Positions 15,481 through 23,576 of a stretch of DNA of 36,175 nt are shown here, piece after piece. This DNA comes from Bacillota bacterium (GTDB lineage: Bacteria; Bacillota; Clostridia; Oscillospirales; Ruminococcaceae). Each line of letters opens with the position of its first letter. Position 1 is the stretch's first letter. A program made the position numbers and the translations under genes. The notes under the pieces were generated by a model. It ran no database searches, was not told where the DNA came from, and saw nothing but the letters and a program-made list of their open reading frames with translations. The stretch lies in the NCBI GenBank assembly GCA_029572815.1, contig JAKPUQ010000143.1, positions 1-36,175 of the forward strand, read 5' to 3'.

Positions 15481-17328
15481 TTATGCACTTTCAAACTGTG
15501 AGTTATAGAGCTGAGCGTAGAAGCCGTTCTTGGCAAGAAGCTCCTGATGGTCACCCTGCTCGACGATATCACCGTCCTTCATTACAAGAATGAGGTCGGC
15601 ATTTCTTATAGTTGAAAGACGGTGAGCGATAACGAAGCTGGTTCTGCCGCTCATAAGTCTGTCCATAGCGTCCTGAATGAGAACCTCAGTTCTGGTATCG
15701 ACTGATGATGTAGCCTCGTCCAGTATCATTACCTTTGAATCAGAGAGGATAGCTCTTGCAATGGTGAGAAGCTGCTTCTGTCCCTGTGAGACGTTGCTTG
15801 CGTCCTCGTTGAGCACCATATCATAGCCGTTGGGCAGTGACTTTATAAAGTGGTGGGCGTGAGCCGCCTTTGCAGCTGCAATTACCTCCTCATCTGTGGC
15901 GTCAAGGCGTCCGTAGCGTATATTCTCCATGATAGTGCCGTTGAAGAGCCATGTGTCCTGGAGCACCATGCCGAAGCTCTCGCGAAGCTTTTTTCTCGGT
16001 ATCCTGCGTATATCTGTACCGTCAAGGGTGATAGTGCCGCTGTTTACATCATAGAACCTCATGAGCAGCTTTACCATGGTGGTCTTTCCTGCGCCGGTAG
16101 GACCTACTATTGCGATCTTCTGACCTGCCTTCACATCAGCGCTGAAGTCACCGATGATGATCTTTTCGGGATCGTAGCCGAAGGAAACGTGGTCAAATCT
16201 GACAGCTCCTGTAACATTCTCGGGGATAACAGGATCCTCGGGGGACTGCTCTTCCTCGGTCTCATCGAGGAACTCAAATACCCTCTCCGCAGCCGCAGCC
16301 ATGGACTGTACCTGATTGATGACCTGAGCTATCTGCTGGATAGGCTGTGTGAACTGCTTTACATACTGAATGAAAGCCTGTATATCACCGATACCGATAA
16401 CGCCCTTTATAGCCAGTAATCCGCCTGAAATAGCAACATCTGCGTAGCCCATATTGCCGACGAACTGCATAACAGGCATCATTATACCCGAAAGGAACTG
16501 TGACTTCCATGCGGACTTGTACAACACGTTGTTGACTGAGCAGAACTCGTTGATAGTTTCTTTTTCTTTGTTGTAAGCCTGAACGACTGTATGGCCGCTG
16601 TAGGTCTCCTCAACGATACCGTTGATGTGACCAAGGTATTCCTGCTGTGTGCGGAAGTGCTTCTGTGACTTCTTTATTATAAATGATAGCAGGAATGCCG
16701 AAACGGGAAGAATGACCAGAGAGATCAGCGTCATGAGGGGAGAAATGGACAGCATCATCACCAGTGTACCGATAAGTGTGGCAACAGATGTGATGATCTG
16801 AGTAATGCTCTGGTTCAGAGTCATGCCAAGGGTGTCTACATCGTTGGTGATACGGGAGAGGACTTCACCGTAGGTCCTGCTCTCGAAATAGCCCATGGGC
16901 ATACGTCCGATCTTCTCGGAGATGTCCTTCCTCATGCGGTAGGATATCTTCTGTGATATGCCTGTCATTATCCAGCCCTGTACAAAGCTGACAACCGAGC
17001 TGAAGATATAGAGACCCAGAGTGAACAGGAGTATCTTGCCGATATAACCGAAGTCGATACTGCCCGTGCCTGCTATCTTGCTCATAAGACCGTCAAAGAG
17101 GGCATTAGTCGCCTTTGCCATTATCTTTGGTCCTGCCACAGAGAATACAGTAGCTACGGCAGCAAGTATCATGACTATGAGAATGGCTATCTTGTATGCA
17201 CCAAGGTAAGAAATGAGCTTTTTCAGAGTGCCCTTGAAGTTCTTGGGCTTCTCGCCGGGGGCAAATCTTCCGCCGCCCATAGGTCTGCCGCGGCGCTGGG
17301 TATTCATGCTGCCGTTATTTTCACTCAT
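15481..17328 (-). CDS. ABC exporter half-transporter, subunit B (canonical ATP site)
   Basis: A 615-residue fused membrane/ATPase subunit of a type IV (MsbA-like) exporter. Six helices lie at about 35-330, then a nucleotide-binding domain with Walker A GPTGAGKTTM, signature VSQGQKQLL, Walker B VMILDEATSSVD with the catalytic Glu, and a switch His in VIAHRLST. The N-terminus is a basic Gly/Arg-rich segment. ATG 17328 is supported by GGAGGTGA; the gene overlaps the end of the upstream subunit by 8 bases. Together they form a heterodimer like BmrCD or TM287/288. The substrate (drug, lipid or peptide) is unknown. Confidence 0.93.
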   Translation of the reverse strand: MSENNGSMNTQRRGRPMGGGRFAPGEKPKNFKGTLKKLISYLGAYKIAILIVMILAAVATVFSVAGPKIMAKATNALFDGLMSKIAGTGSIDFGYIGKILLFTLGLYIFSSVVSFVQGWIMTGISQKISYRMRKDISEKIGRMPMGYFESRTYGEVLSRITNDVDTLGMTLNQSITQIITSVATLIGTLVMMLSISPLMTLISLVILPVSAFLLSFIIKKSQKHFRTQQEYLGHINGIVEETYSGHTVVQAYNKEKETINEFCSVNNVLYKSAWKSQFLSGIMMPVMQFVGNMGYADVAISGGLLAIKGVIGIGDIQAFIQYVKQFTQPIQQIAQVINQVQSMAAAAERVFEFLDETEEEQSPEDPVIPENVTGAVRFDHVSFGYDPEKIIIGDFSADVKAGQKIAIVGPTGAGKTTMVKLLMRFYDVNSGTITLDGTDIRRIPRKKLRESFGMVLQDTWLFNGTIMENIRYGRLDATDEEVIAAAKAAHAHHFIKSLPNGYDMVLNEDASNVSQGQKQLLTIARAILSDSKVMILDEATSSVDTRTEVLIQDAMDRLMSGRTSFVIAHRLSTIRNADLILVMKDGDIVEQGDHQELLAKNGFYAQLYNSQFESA

Positions 17329-19645
17329 TATCTTCACCTCCAATGCTCTTTTTGATCTCTTCCTCTGAGAGCTGTGAGCTGGCAATCTGCTTGTATGTCT
17401 CGCAGCTGCGCATAAGCTCCTTATGAGTGCCCTTGCCGACTATCCTGCCTTCATCGAGAACAAGTATCTGATCGGCATTCATGATAGTACTGATACGCTG
17501 TGCAACGATGATGACAGCTGAGTTTTTAACATAGGCTTCCAGAGCCTTTCTGAGAGCCGCATCTGTCTTCATATCGAGAGCGGAGAAGCTGTCATCGAAG
17601 ATGTATATCTCAGGCTTCTTTACAATGGCTCTTGCAATGGCAAGGCGCTGCTTCTGACCGCCCGAGACATTGCTTCCGCCCTGTGAGATAGCTCTCTCAA
17701 AGCCCTTTTCATCAGAGCCGATGAACTCCATAGCCTGAGCTATCTCCGCAGCCTTTTCAAGCTCCTCATCGGTTGCTTCAGAACGTCCGAATTTAAGGTT
17801 TGAAGCGATAGTTCCCGAGAATAGCACGCCCTTCTGAGGAACAAGACCTATCCTGCTGCGAAGATCTGACTTGGAAAGCTTTCTGACGTCAACGCCGTCT
17901 ACAGTGATGCTGCCCTCAGTAACATCGTAAAATCTGGGGATAAGGTTTATGAGAGTGGATTTTCCGCAGCCCGTGCTTCCGATTATGGCAGTGGTCTTGC
18001 CCGACTCAGCGGTGAAGCATATATTCTCAAGTGCATTGTCATCTGCATTTGGGTATTTGAAGGATACGTTATTGAATACAACTGTGCCCGACGAATTGCT
18101 GATGCTTTCAGTTTTTTCAGGATCGTTGACTGTTGAATCCGTTTTCAGCACCTCATCTATTCGGTCGGCAGCAACTCCCGCACGGGGAAGCATTACCGAC
18201 ATGACAGTAAGCATGAGGAATGACATTACTATCTGAATAGCGTAGCTTATGAATGCGGTCATAGCGCCAACCTGGAGGTCGCCTGCATCAATGCGGTGAG
18301 CAGATACCCATACGATAGTGAGTGTAACTCCGTACATTACCAGCATCATACACGGCATCATGAAGGTCATGACTCTGTTTGTGAAGAGCTGTGTGCGCAT
18401 GAGGGAGGTATTAGCCTTGTCAAAACGCTGTTCCTCCTCTTTTTCGCGTCCGAAAGCGCGGATAACGCTGAGACCTGTCAGTATCTCGCGGGAGATAAGG
18501 TTCAGACCGTCCACAAGCTTCTGCATAGCCTTGAACTTGGGCATTGCCACCAGCATGAGGATTAGGACCAGCATGAGGATAATGGCAACAGCTGCAATGA
18601 TTATCCAGCTCATGTGGGCGCCTGTGTTCACTACCTTGATAACGCTGCCGATTCCAAGGATAGGAGCATACATGAGAACTCTCAGCAGGAGAGCCGTCAC
18701 CAGCTGTATCTGCTGAACGTCGTTGGTGCTTCTGGTGATAAGAGAAGCGGTGGAGAATTTATCTATCTCAGTATTTGAGTAGCCGATGACCTTTTTGAAT
18801 ATCTTTTCACGGAGGTCTCTGCCTATACCTGCACCGGTACGGGCAGCAAAGAAGCCTGCACATATGGAAGCAGCCAGCATGAGTATGGACATACAGAGCA
18901 TTTTGAATCCCTGCTTCCAGAGATAGCTCTTCTGTATGGCGTCTACATCAACGCCTGCCGCTTTATCGGCATCGATCGCAAAGGCAATGCCCATGGAGTG
19001 CATGGTAGTTTTACCGACCTTTGAGACCGTCTCCTCCATCTGTCCGCGGATAGTGCTGAGCTGTTCTGTGCTCATCTGACCGCTCTGAATAAGTCCCATC
19101 ATTACAGGGCGCATATCCACATAGGTGGTCATAACGCCTTTTTCGTTCTTGGCTTCGTGAGTTTTAAGCTCCATGCCCATGAACTGACCTATCTCTTCGA
19201 GACTGAGGCTGTCGATGTCAAAGCCTTCGGGAGTCTGCTCCGGAGAAGCCTGCATGGACTGCTTTATGGTCTCGCGGAACCTATCCTCGCTCATATTTCC
19301 TGTCTGATGAGAAAGAGTCAGAGGAATAAGGAATTTGTCGCTGAGCTCCTCAAGACTGTCCTCATCGGCAGTTCTCTTAAGTATACCGTTGTCCTGAGCG
19401 GAATAATATCCTGTCCATTCGTTTTTCTCATCATCTGTCATAAACAGGGTCGAGTACATCATGTCCTCCTGAGTCATCTTCTCGGGGAGGGCATATTCCA
19501 CACCCTGGTTCTGTATTCCCGTGTCTATCATATCCGAGGTGTACTGAGGCAGTGACAGGTCGCAGTATGCCTGGACTCCCAGCAGAAGAAGAATGATAAG
19601 CACGATGAATTTGTACGGTGCCAGATTAAGAATTATCCTTTTCAT
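17321..19645 (-). CDS. ABC exporter half-transporter, subunit A (degenerate ATP site, large external loop)
   Basis: A 774-residue partner subunit. After helix 1 (about 11-30) there is an unusual external insert of about 200 residues before helix 2 (near 240). The ATPase domain has Walker A GSTGCGKSTL, signature VSGGQKQRL and Walker B IYIFDDSFSALD, where Asp replaces the catalytic Glu. The His switch is Gln (VAQRIST). Such a non-hydrolysing site is the hallmark of asymmetric heterodimeric exporters. The start ATG 19645 has AAGGAGG at good spacing. It is first in a two-gene operon with its own promoter. Confidence 0.93.
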   Translation of the reverse strand: MKRIILNLAPYKFIVLIILLLLGVQAYCDLSLPQYTSDMIDTGIQNQGVEYALPEKMTQEDMMYSTLFMTDDEKNEWTGYYSAQDNGILKRTADEDSLEELSDKFLIPLTLSHQTGNMSEDRFRETIKQSMQASPEQTPEGFDIDSLSLEEIGQFMGMELKTHEAKNEKGVMTTYVDMRPVMMGLIQSGQMSTEQLSTIRGQMEETVSKVGKTTMHSMGIAFAIDADKAAGVDVDAIQKSYLWKQGFKMLCMSILMLAASICAGFFAARTGAGIGRDLREKIFKKVIGYSNTEIDKFSTASLITRSTNDVQQIQLVTALLLRVLMYAPILGIGSVIKVVNTGAHMSWIIIAAVAIILMLVLILMLVAMPKFKAMQKLVDGLNLISREILTGLSVIRAFGREKEEEQRFDKANTSLMRTQLFTNRVMTFMMPCMMLVMYGVTLTIVWVSAHRIDAGDLQVGAMTAFISYAIQIVMSFLMLTVMSVMLPRAGVAADRIDEVLKTDSTVNDPEKTESISNSSGTVVFNNVSFKYPNADDNALENICFTAESGKTTAIIGSTGCGKSTLINLIPRFYDVTEGSITVDGVDVRKLSKSDLRSRIGLVPQKGVLFSGTIASNLKFGRSEATDEELEKAAEIAQAMEFIGSDEKGFERAISQGGSNVSGGQKQRLAIARAIVKKPEIYIFDDSFSALDMKTDAALRKALEAYVKNSAVIIVAQRISTIMNADQILVLDEGRIVGKGTHKELMRSCETYKQIASSQLSEEEIKKSIGGEDNE

Positions 19646-19675
19646 CGTATCCTCCTTTATAGTATATCAGCGTAT

Positions 19676-19704
19676 ATTATACATTAATAGTATCAAAAAG
19701 TCAA
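19676..19704 (-). promoter_or_regulatory. Promoter of the ABC exporter operon
   Basis: Minus strand TTGACT (19704-19699), 17-bp spacer, TATAAT (19681-19676). Confidence 0.82.
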
Positions 19705-19718
19705 GTGAAAGTATAGTG

Positions 19719-19745
19719 AAAAAAAGCCCCCGCAGTTGGCGGGGG
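19719..19745 (-). terminator. Terminator of the PglX-like gene
   Basis: Minus strand stem CCCCCGC / GCGGGGG with a 5-base loop, followed by CTTTTTTT. It closes the PglX-like gene 8 bp after its stop. Confidence 0.92.
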
Positions 19746-19752
19746 ATAGGTT

Positions 19753-20622
19753 TTATACAAGTATTTCCTTAAGCTTATCGTAATTGACTCTGATACCGTC
19801 ATCGGGGTCGAGGACTATCTTCTGTTCTGCAAGAGAGTGAAGCCTTGAAATAAATCCCTCCATCTCCAGTATCTGAGCTTGTAAACGGCTTATATCTTTT
19901 CGGTGGACGGACTTTTCAGCGCCCGTGGAGGATCTATGCAGCCCGGCAGCAGTATCAAGCTGAGCTTTCAGCTCCTCATAGTATGGAACAGCGTAATCTC
20001 TTTCCAGCACCCCTGTCAGCTCAGGGGTGTATCTGTGGAAGTACATAATTGCGGTAAAGCCGCTTTTTTTGCCAGAGGTGAACTGCCAGTATATGGGGCG
20101 TTTCTTGTAGACCTTGAAGTGGTCGGCAAAGAAGTCCTTTCTCAGGTAGTCATAAATCACTGTGACAGGGTCGCCGCTTCCGCCGAGAGCATCGGCTATA
20201 AAGCGGAGGTTTTCCACGAGAGTCTCACTGCCGTAGACCTTATCCACGAAGTTGGTGACGGCTTTTGTGAGACCGCTGTCGGGAGAGTTTACCGTCATAA
20301 TGTTATCTTTGCAGGGAATGATCGTTGAGTATACAGAGCTGTCCAACTGACCGCCTGCATAGCACAGACCGTCACGGTCAAGGGAATAGCGGCCGAAAAT
20401 GCAGCCGACAGCATAGCTTATAAGGCTGCGTATCTCCCTTTGCAGGTCAGCAAGGCGAACGGTGATATCGCTGTCCGCTACGTCGGGAGTGATCTCGCTG
20501 CCCATATCGTACAGGTCGATATAATAGCGATTGAGCCGTTCCTCGTTGGCTTTCAGCCTTTGGAAGCGCTGTCTGCACAGCTCCTCCCATTCTTTATATT
20601 TATCGGAAATAAGTCTTGACAT
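19753..20622 (-). CDS. Stand-alone protein matching the C-terminal third of BREX PglX
   Basis: A 289-residue soluble protein. It carries the conserved run seen at the C-terminus of PglX-type (BREX) adenine methyltransferases: a RFQRLKANEERLNR helix, ISYAVGCIFGRYSLD, LCYAGG, FIADALGG, then FKVYKKRPIYWQFTSGKK and MYFHRY. A full PglX is about 1200 residues with an N-terminal methyltransferase domain (NPPY motif). None of that is present here and no other BREX gene lies in the window. The gene is not obvious debris: it has an ATG with AGGAG 7-8 bases upstream, its own promoter and its own terminator. The resemblance is by memory of the family; the role (decoy, anti-restriction, adaptor) is unknown. 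Confidence 0.78.
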   Translation of the reverse strand: MSRLISDKYKEWEELCRQRFQRLKANEERLNRYYIDLYDMGSEITPDVADSDITVRLADLQREIRSLISYAVGCIFGRYSLDRDGLCYAGGQLDSSVYSTIIPCKDNIMTVNSPDSGLTKAVTNFVDKVYGSETLVENLRFIADALGGSGDPVTVIYDYLRKDFFADHFKVYKKRPIYWQFTSGKKSGFTAIMYFHRYTPELTGVLERDYAVPYYEELKAQLDTAAGLHRSSTGAEKSVHRKDISRLQAQILEMEGFISRLHSLAEQKIVLDPDDGIRVNYDKLKEILV

Positions 20623-20650
20623 AAAAAACTCCTGAATGATTTATATAAAT

Positions 20651-20679
20651 ATTATATCATAAATACGTGTAAATATCAA
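20651..20679 (-). promoter_or_regulatory. Promoter of the PglX-like gene
   Basis: Minus strand TTGATA (20679-20674), 17-bp spacer, TATAAT (20656-20651). The -35 lies inside one arm of a 12-bp inverted repeat. Confidence 0.78.
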
Positions 20680-20754
20680 GGAGTCAGGAAGCAGATTGAC
20701 AAGGAAGGGTTCGGGGAGTATAATATTATAGTTGAAAAATAGTTGATATTTACA
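20668..20754. repeat. 12-bp inverted repeat spanning divergent promoters
   Basis: TGTAAATATCAA (20668-20679) and its exact complement TTGATATTTACA (20743-20754), 63 bp apart. One arm covers the -35 of the PglX-like gene, the other lies in the leader of the response regulator gene. It could be a paired operator. Confidence 0.5.
20696..20724 (+). promoter_or_regulatory. Promoter of the two-component/ABC operon
   Basis: Perfect TTGACA (20696-20701), 17-bp spacer, perfect TATAAT (20719-20724). A second TATAAT at 20758-20763 has no good -35. Confidence 0.82.
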
Positions 20755-20785
20755 TTGTATAATATAGCGGAAGGGAAGTGACCGT

Positions 20786-21457
20786 ATGTACAGTATACTT
20801 GTAGCAGATGATGAAAAGGACGTGGTGAGCCTTCTCAAGGATTACCTTGAGCTCAAGGGCTACTGCGTATATACAGCAAATAACGGAAAACAGGCTATAG
20901 AACAGGCTTCAAAGTCTCCTGACCTGATACTGCTTGATGTGAATATGCCCGAGGCAGACGGCTTTGAGGTCTGCAGGCGGATAAGGAATCATGTGAGCTG
21001 TCCCATACTCTTTCTCACTGCAAGGATAGAGGACGAGGACAAGATCCAGGGGTTTGCGGCAGGGGGAGATGACTACATAATCAAGCCCTTTTCACTGGAG
21101 GAGATAGGTGCAAGGATCGCTGCTCATATCAGGCGCGACCACAGAGTTAATACAGCCAATAACGTGCGTTTTTTCGGAGATGTGGTAGTGGACTACAGTA
21201 ATAAGACCGTTTCTGTTGGCAATGAAGCTCTTGACCTTGCCAACAAGGAGTATCGCATAATCGAGCTTCTCTCCCTTAATACAGGTCAGGTTTTCGACAA
21301 GGAACGTATCTACGAAAAAATATGGGGCTACGATGCAGAGGGAGACAGCTCCGTCATTGCTGAGCATATACGCCGTATCAGGGCAAAGCTGGGACGTTAT
21401 GACGAGGACAAGCATCTTGCAACCGTCTGGGGAATGGGCTACAAATGGATAAAATGA
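20786..21457 (+). CDS. OmpR/PhoB family response regulator
   Basis: A 223-residue regulator. The receiver domain (about 1-120) has the acidic pair DDEKD near the N-terminus, the phosphorylated Asp in LILLDVNMP, and the conserved Lys in YIIKPFS. The C-terminal winged helix (about 130-223) has the family features LANKEYRIIELL and VIAEHIRRIRAKL. ATG 20786 follows GGAAGGGAAG. Its stop overlaps the start of the kinase gene, so the two are co-translated. The neighbouring ABC genes are the likely targets. Confidence 0.95.
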   Translation: MYSILVADDEKDVVSLLKDYLELKGYCVYTANNGKQAIEQASKSPDLILLDVNMPEADGFEVCRRIRNHVSCPILFLTARIEDEDKIQGFAAGGDDYIIKPFSLEEIGARIAAHIRRDHRVNTANNVRFFGDVVVDYSNKTVSVGNEALDLANKEYRIIELLSLNTGQVFDKERIYEKIWGYDAEGDSSVIAEHIRRIRAKLGRYDEDKHLATVWGMGYKWIK

Positions 21458-22602
21458 AGAAGAGAAGGATCTACATCTCGCTGATCAAATATCTTATACC
21501 CTGTTTTATAATATGCGCAGCAGGAATATGTCTCATAATGTGGCTGTCGGATTATTTTCAGCGGTGGTATCTTAACAGAGCAGGAAATATCGTAATTCCC
21601 ACCTATGTATACACGGACGATCTGGAGATCTCGGGTAGAATACCCGAGTGGCTATGGAAATACAAGGCTATACGTTATGCAAAGACTATGCTGATACCGC
21701 TCTGGGCGTTGGTATGTCTCTGGTTCACCTTCAGGATTTTTTATCGCAGGGAGCTCAAGGAGCCTGTGGACGTTCTTTCAAAGGCTTCCGAGCGAATACT
21801 TGGAGATGACCTTGATTTTACCGTGGAGAGCCGCTCCGATAACGAACTGGGAGCGCTCTGTGCCTCATTTGAGACTCTGAGAAAGAACCTCTATGACAGC
21901 AACTATCAGCTCTGGAAGTCACTTGAGGAGAGAAAGCGTCTGAACTCTGCATTCTCTCATGACCTGAGAACTCCCATAACCGTGCTGAAGGGATATACAG
22001 AGCTTGCGGAACAGCTTGACGGGGAACTTACTCCTGAAAAGCAGGCGGATATTCTGAGGAAAATGTCAGGACAGATAGACAGGCTTGAGCGCTATACAGA
22101 TAAGATGAGCAGTATTCACAAGCTTGAGGATATTATCCCCGAGGAAACTTGCTTCACTTTCGGGCAGCTGAGCAGAGAGGTCGATGAAACGGGAAGTCTT
22201 GTCTGTACAGACAAGGTATATTCACAGAAGGCAGAGGGTGATACGGAGCAGGAGCTCTTTACCGATAAAGAGCTTCTTATGCAGGTCTGTGAGAACCTTC
22301 TTTCAAACGCCGTACGGTATGCTGCAAGCTCAGTGAGCACACACCTATATACCGAAGGGGACAAGCTTTACATCACAGTCTCCGATGACGGCGAGGGCTT
22401 TTCCGAGGAGGCTCTCCGCAAAGCGTGGCAGCCATTCTATCGCGGCGGTGACGAAAACGAAAAGGAGCACTTCGGACTCGGACTCTATATCTGTCGTCTT
22501 CTTTGCAAAAAATGCGGCGGAGATATTGTACTTTCCAACAATGAAACGGGCGGCGGGGAGGTAACTGCTTCATTTGATATAAAAAAATCAGAAAGTAGAT
22601 AA
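21445..22602 (+). CDS. Sensor histidine kinase
   Basis: A 385-residue membrane kinase and partner of the preceding regulator. Two transmembrane helices (about 12-35 and 80-98) enclose a short external loop of about 45 residues. A HAMP-like linker follows (about 100-155), then the phospho-acceptor His172 in FSHDLRTPITVLKG, and the ATPase domain with NLLSNAVRYA, DDGEGF and GLGLYICRLL. The small external domain suggests it senses membrane events or the ABC proteins, as BceS-like kinases do. The start is ATG 21445; ATG 21454, which overlaps the upstream stop as ATGA, is an equal candidate. Confidence 0.94.
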   Translation: MDKMKKRRIYISLIKYLIPCFIICAAGICLIMWLSDYFQRWYLNRAGNIVIPTYVYTDDLEISGRIPEWLWKYKAIRYAKTMLIPLWALVCLWFTFRIFYRRELKEPVDVLSKASERILGDDLDFTVESRSDNELGALCASFETLRKNLYDSNYQLWKSLEERKRLNSAFSHDLRTPITVLKGYTELAEQLDGELTPEKQADILRKMSGQIDRLERYTDKMSSIHKLEDIIPEETCFTFGQLSREVDETGSLVCTDKVYSQKAEGDTEQELFTDKELLMQVCENLLSNAVRYAASSVSTHLYTEGDKLYITVSDDGEGFSEEALRKAWQPFYRGGDENEKEHFGLGLYICRLLCKKCGGDIVLSNNETGGGEVTASFDIKKSESR

Positions 22603-22626
22603 AAAGTTGAAATTCATAGATTATTA

Positions 22627-22667
22627 TAATGACATGGTAAGAGAATATCTGCCATGTCATTATTTTT
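22627..22667 (+). terminator. Internal terminator or attenuator before the ABC genes
   Basis: Perfect 11-bp stem TAATGACATGG / CCATGTCATTA with a 14-base loop, followed by TTTTT and then directly by the GGAGG ribosome site of the ABC ATPase gene. A TATAAT at 22625-22630 overlaps its left arm but has no well-placed -35. Confidence 0.6.
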
Positions 22668-22679
22668 GGAGGCGATAAA

Positions 22680-23576
22680 ATGGAGAAAAAGATCGAGATC
22701 AAAAATGTCAGCAAGTTCTACGGAAGAAAACAGGCTCTCTTCGATATAGACCTGACCATAGAGCAGGGAATGTTCGGACTTCTCGGCAGAAACGGTGCGG
22801 GAAAGACTACACTTATGAAGACACTTGCAGCACTTCACAAGAAAAAGAGCGGTGAGATCACCGTCTGCGGAGTTCCTATAGAAAAGGCAAGAGAGATACG
22901 TGCCATGACAGGCTATCTGCCCCAGGACTTTTCAATGTATCCGTCTATGAAGACAGATGAGGCTCTGGACTATCTTGGTGCACTTTCCGGCATACCTAAG
23001 GCGGATAGAAAGAAAAAAGTGACGTCTCTCCTCAGAAAGGTAAACCTCATAGAGCACAGGCATAAGAAGGTGAAGGAGCTCTCAGGAGGTATGAAGCGCA
23101 GACTTGGTATCGCGCAGGCGCTTATACATGATCCCACGGTGCTCATAGTTGACGAGCCTACCGCTGGACTTGACCCTGAGGAGCGTATACGTTTCCGAAA
23201 TCTACTCTGCGAGGTAGCTGAGGAGAGGATAGTTATACTGTCAACACATATCGTAGGCGACATCGAAGCTACCTGCGAGAATATAGCTATCATGGACGAG
23301 GGGAGGATACTCTGGAAGGGAACAGTAGAACAGCTTATCGACAATGCAAGGGGACATATCTTTACCTCAAACGTGGAGAAGCGTTTTATACCGCAGATCA
23401 AGAAGGAATATATCGTTACGGGTATGCTTTCGCAGAATGACTATACCACTGTCAGGATAGTTTCCGACAGTGAGCCCGATCTTCCCAATACAGTTCTCAC
23501 CGAGCCAGACATTGAAGGCGCTTATATGTACTGCCTTCACAGCAGCGGCTGTGACGTAAAGGGAGGTGAGGAGTAA
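22680..23576 (+). CDS. ABC transporter ATP-binding protein
   Basis: A 298-residue ATPase of the ABC-2 type (drug, lantibiotic or polysaccharide export class). Walker A GRNGAGKTTL, Q-loop YLPQDFSMYP, signature LSGGMKRRLGIAQAL, Walker B VLIVDEPTAGLDP and switch His in LSTHIVGDIE are all intact. About 80 residues follow the core, as in CcmA-like subunits. The start is ATG 22680, seven bases after GGAGG. The stop overlaps the next start in TAATG, so ATPase and permease are coupled. Confidence 0.95.
   Translation: MEKKIEIKNVSKFYGRKQALFDIDLTIEQGMFGLLGRNGAGKTTLMKTLAALHKKKSGEITVCGVPIEKAREIRAMTGYLPQDFSMYPSMKTDEALDYLGALSGIPKADRKKKVTSLLRKVNLIEHRHKKVKELSGGMKRRLGIAQALIHDPTVLIVDEPTAGLDPEERIRFRNLLCEVAEERIVILSTHIVGDIEATCENIAIMDEGRILWKGTVEQLIDNARGHIFTSNVEKRFIPQIKKEYIVTGMLSQNDYTTVRIVSDSEPDLPNTVLTEPDIEGAYMYCLHSSGCDVKGGEE

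Noticed and set aside
15850..16419. Plus-strand frame of 189 codons opposite the ABC exporter
   Set aside because: Antisense to the conserved ATPase domain; no start signals.
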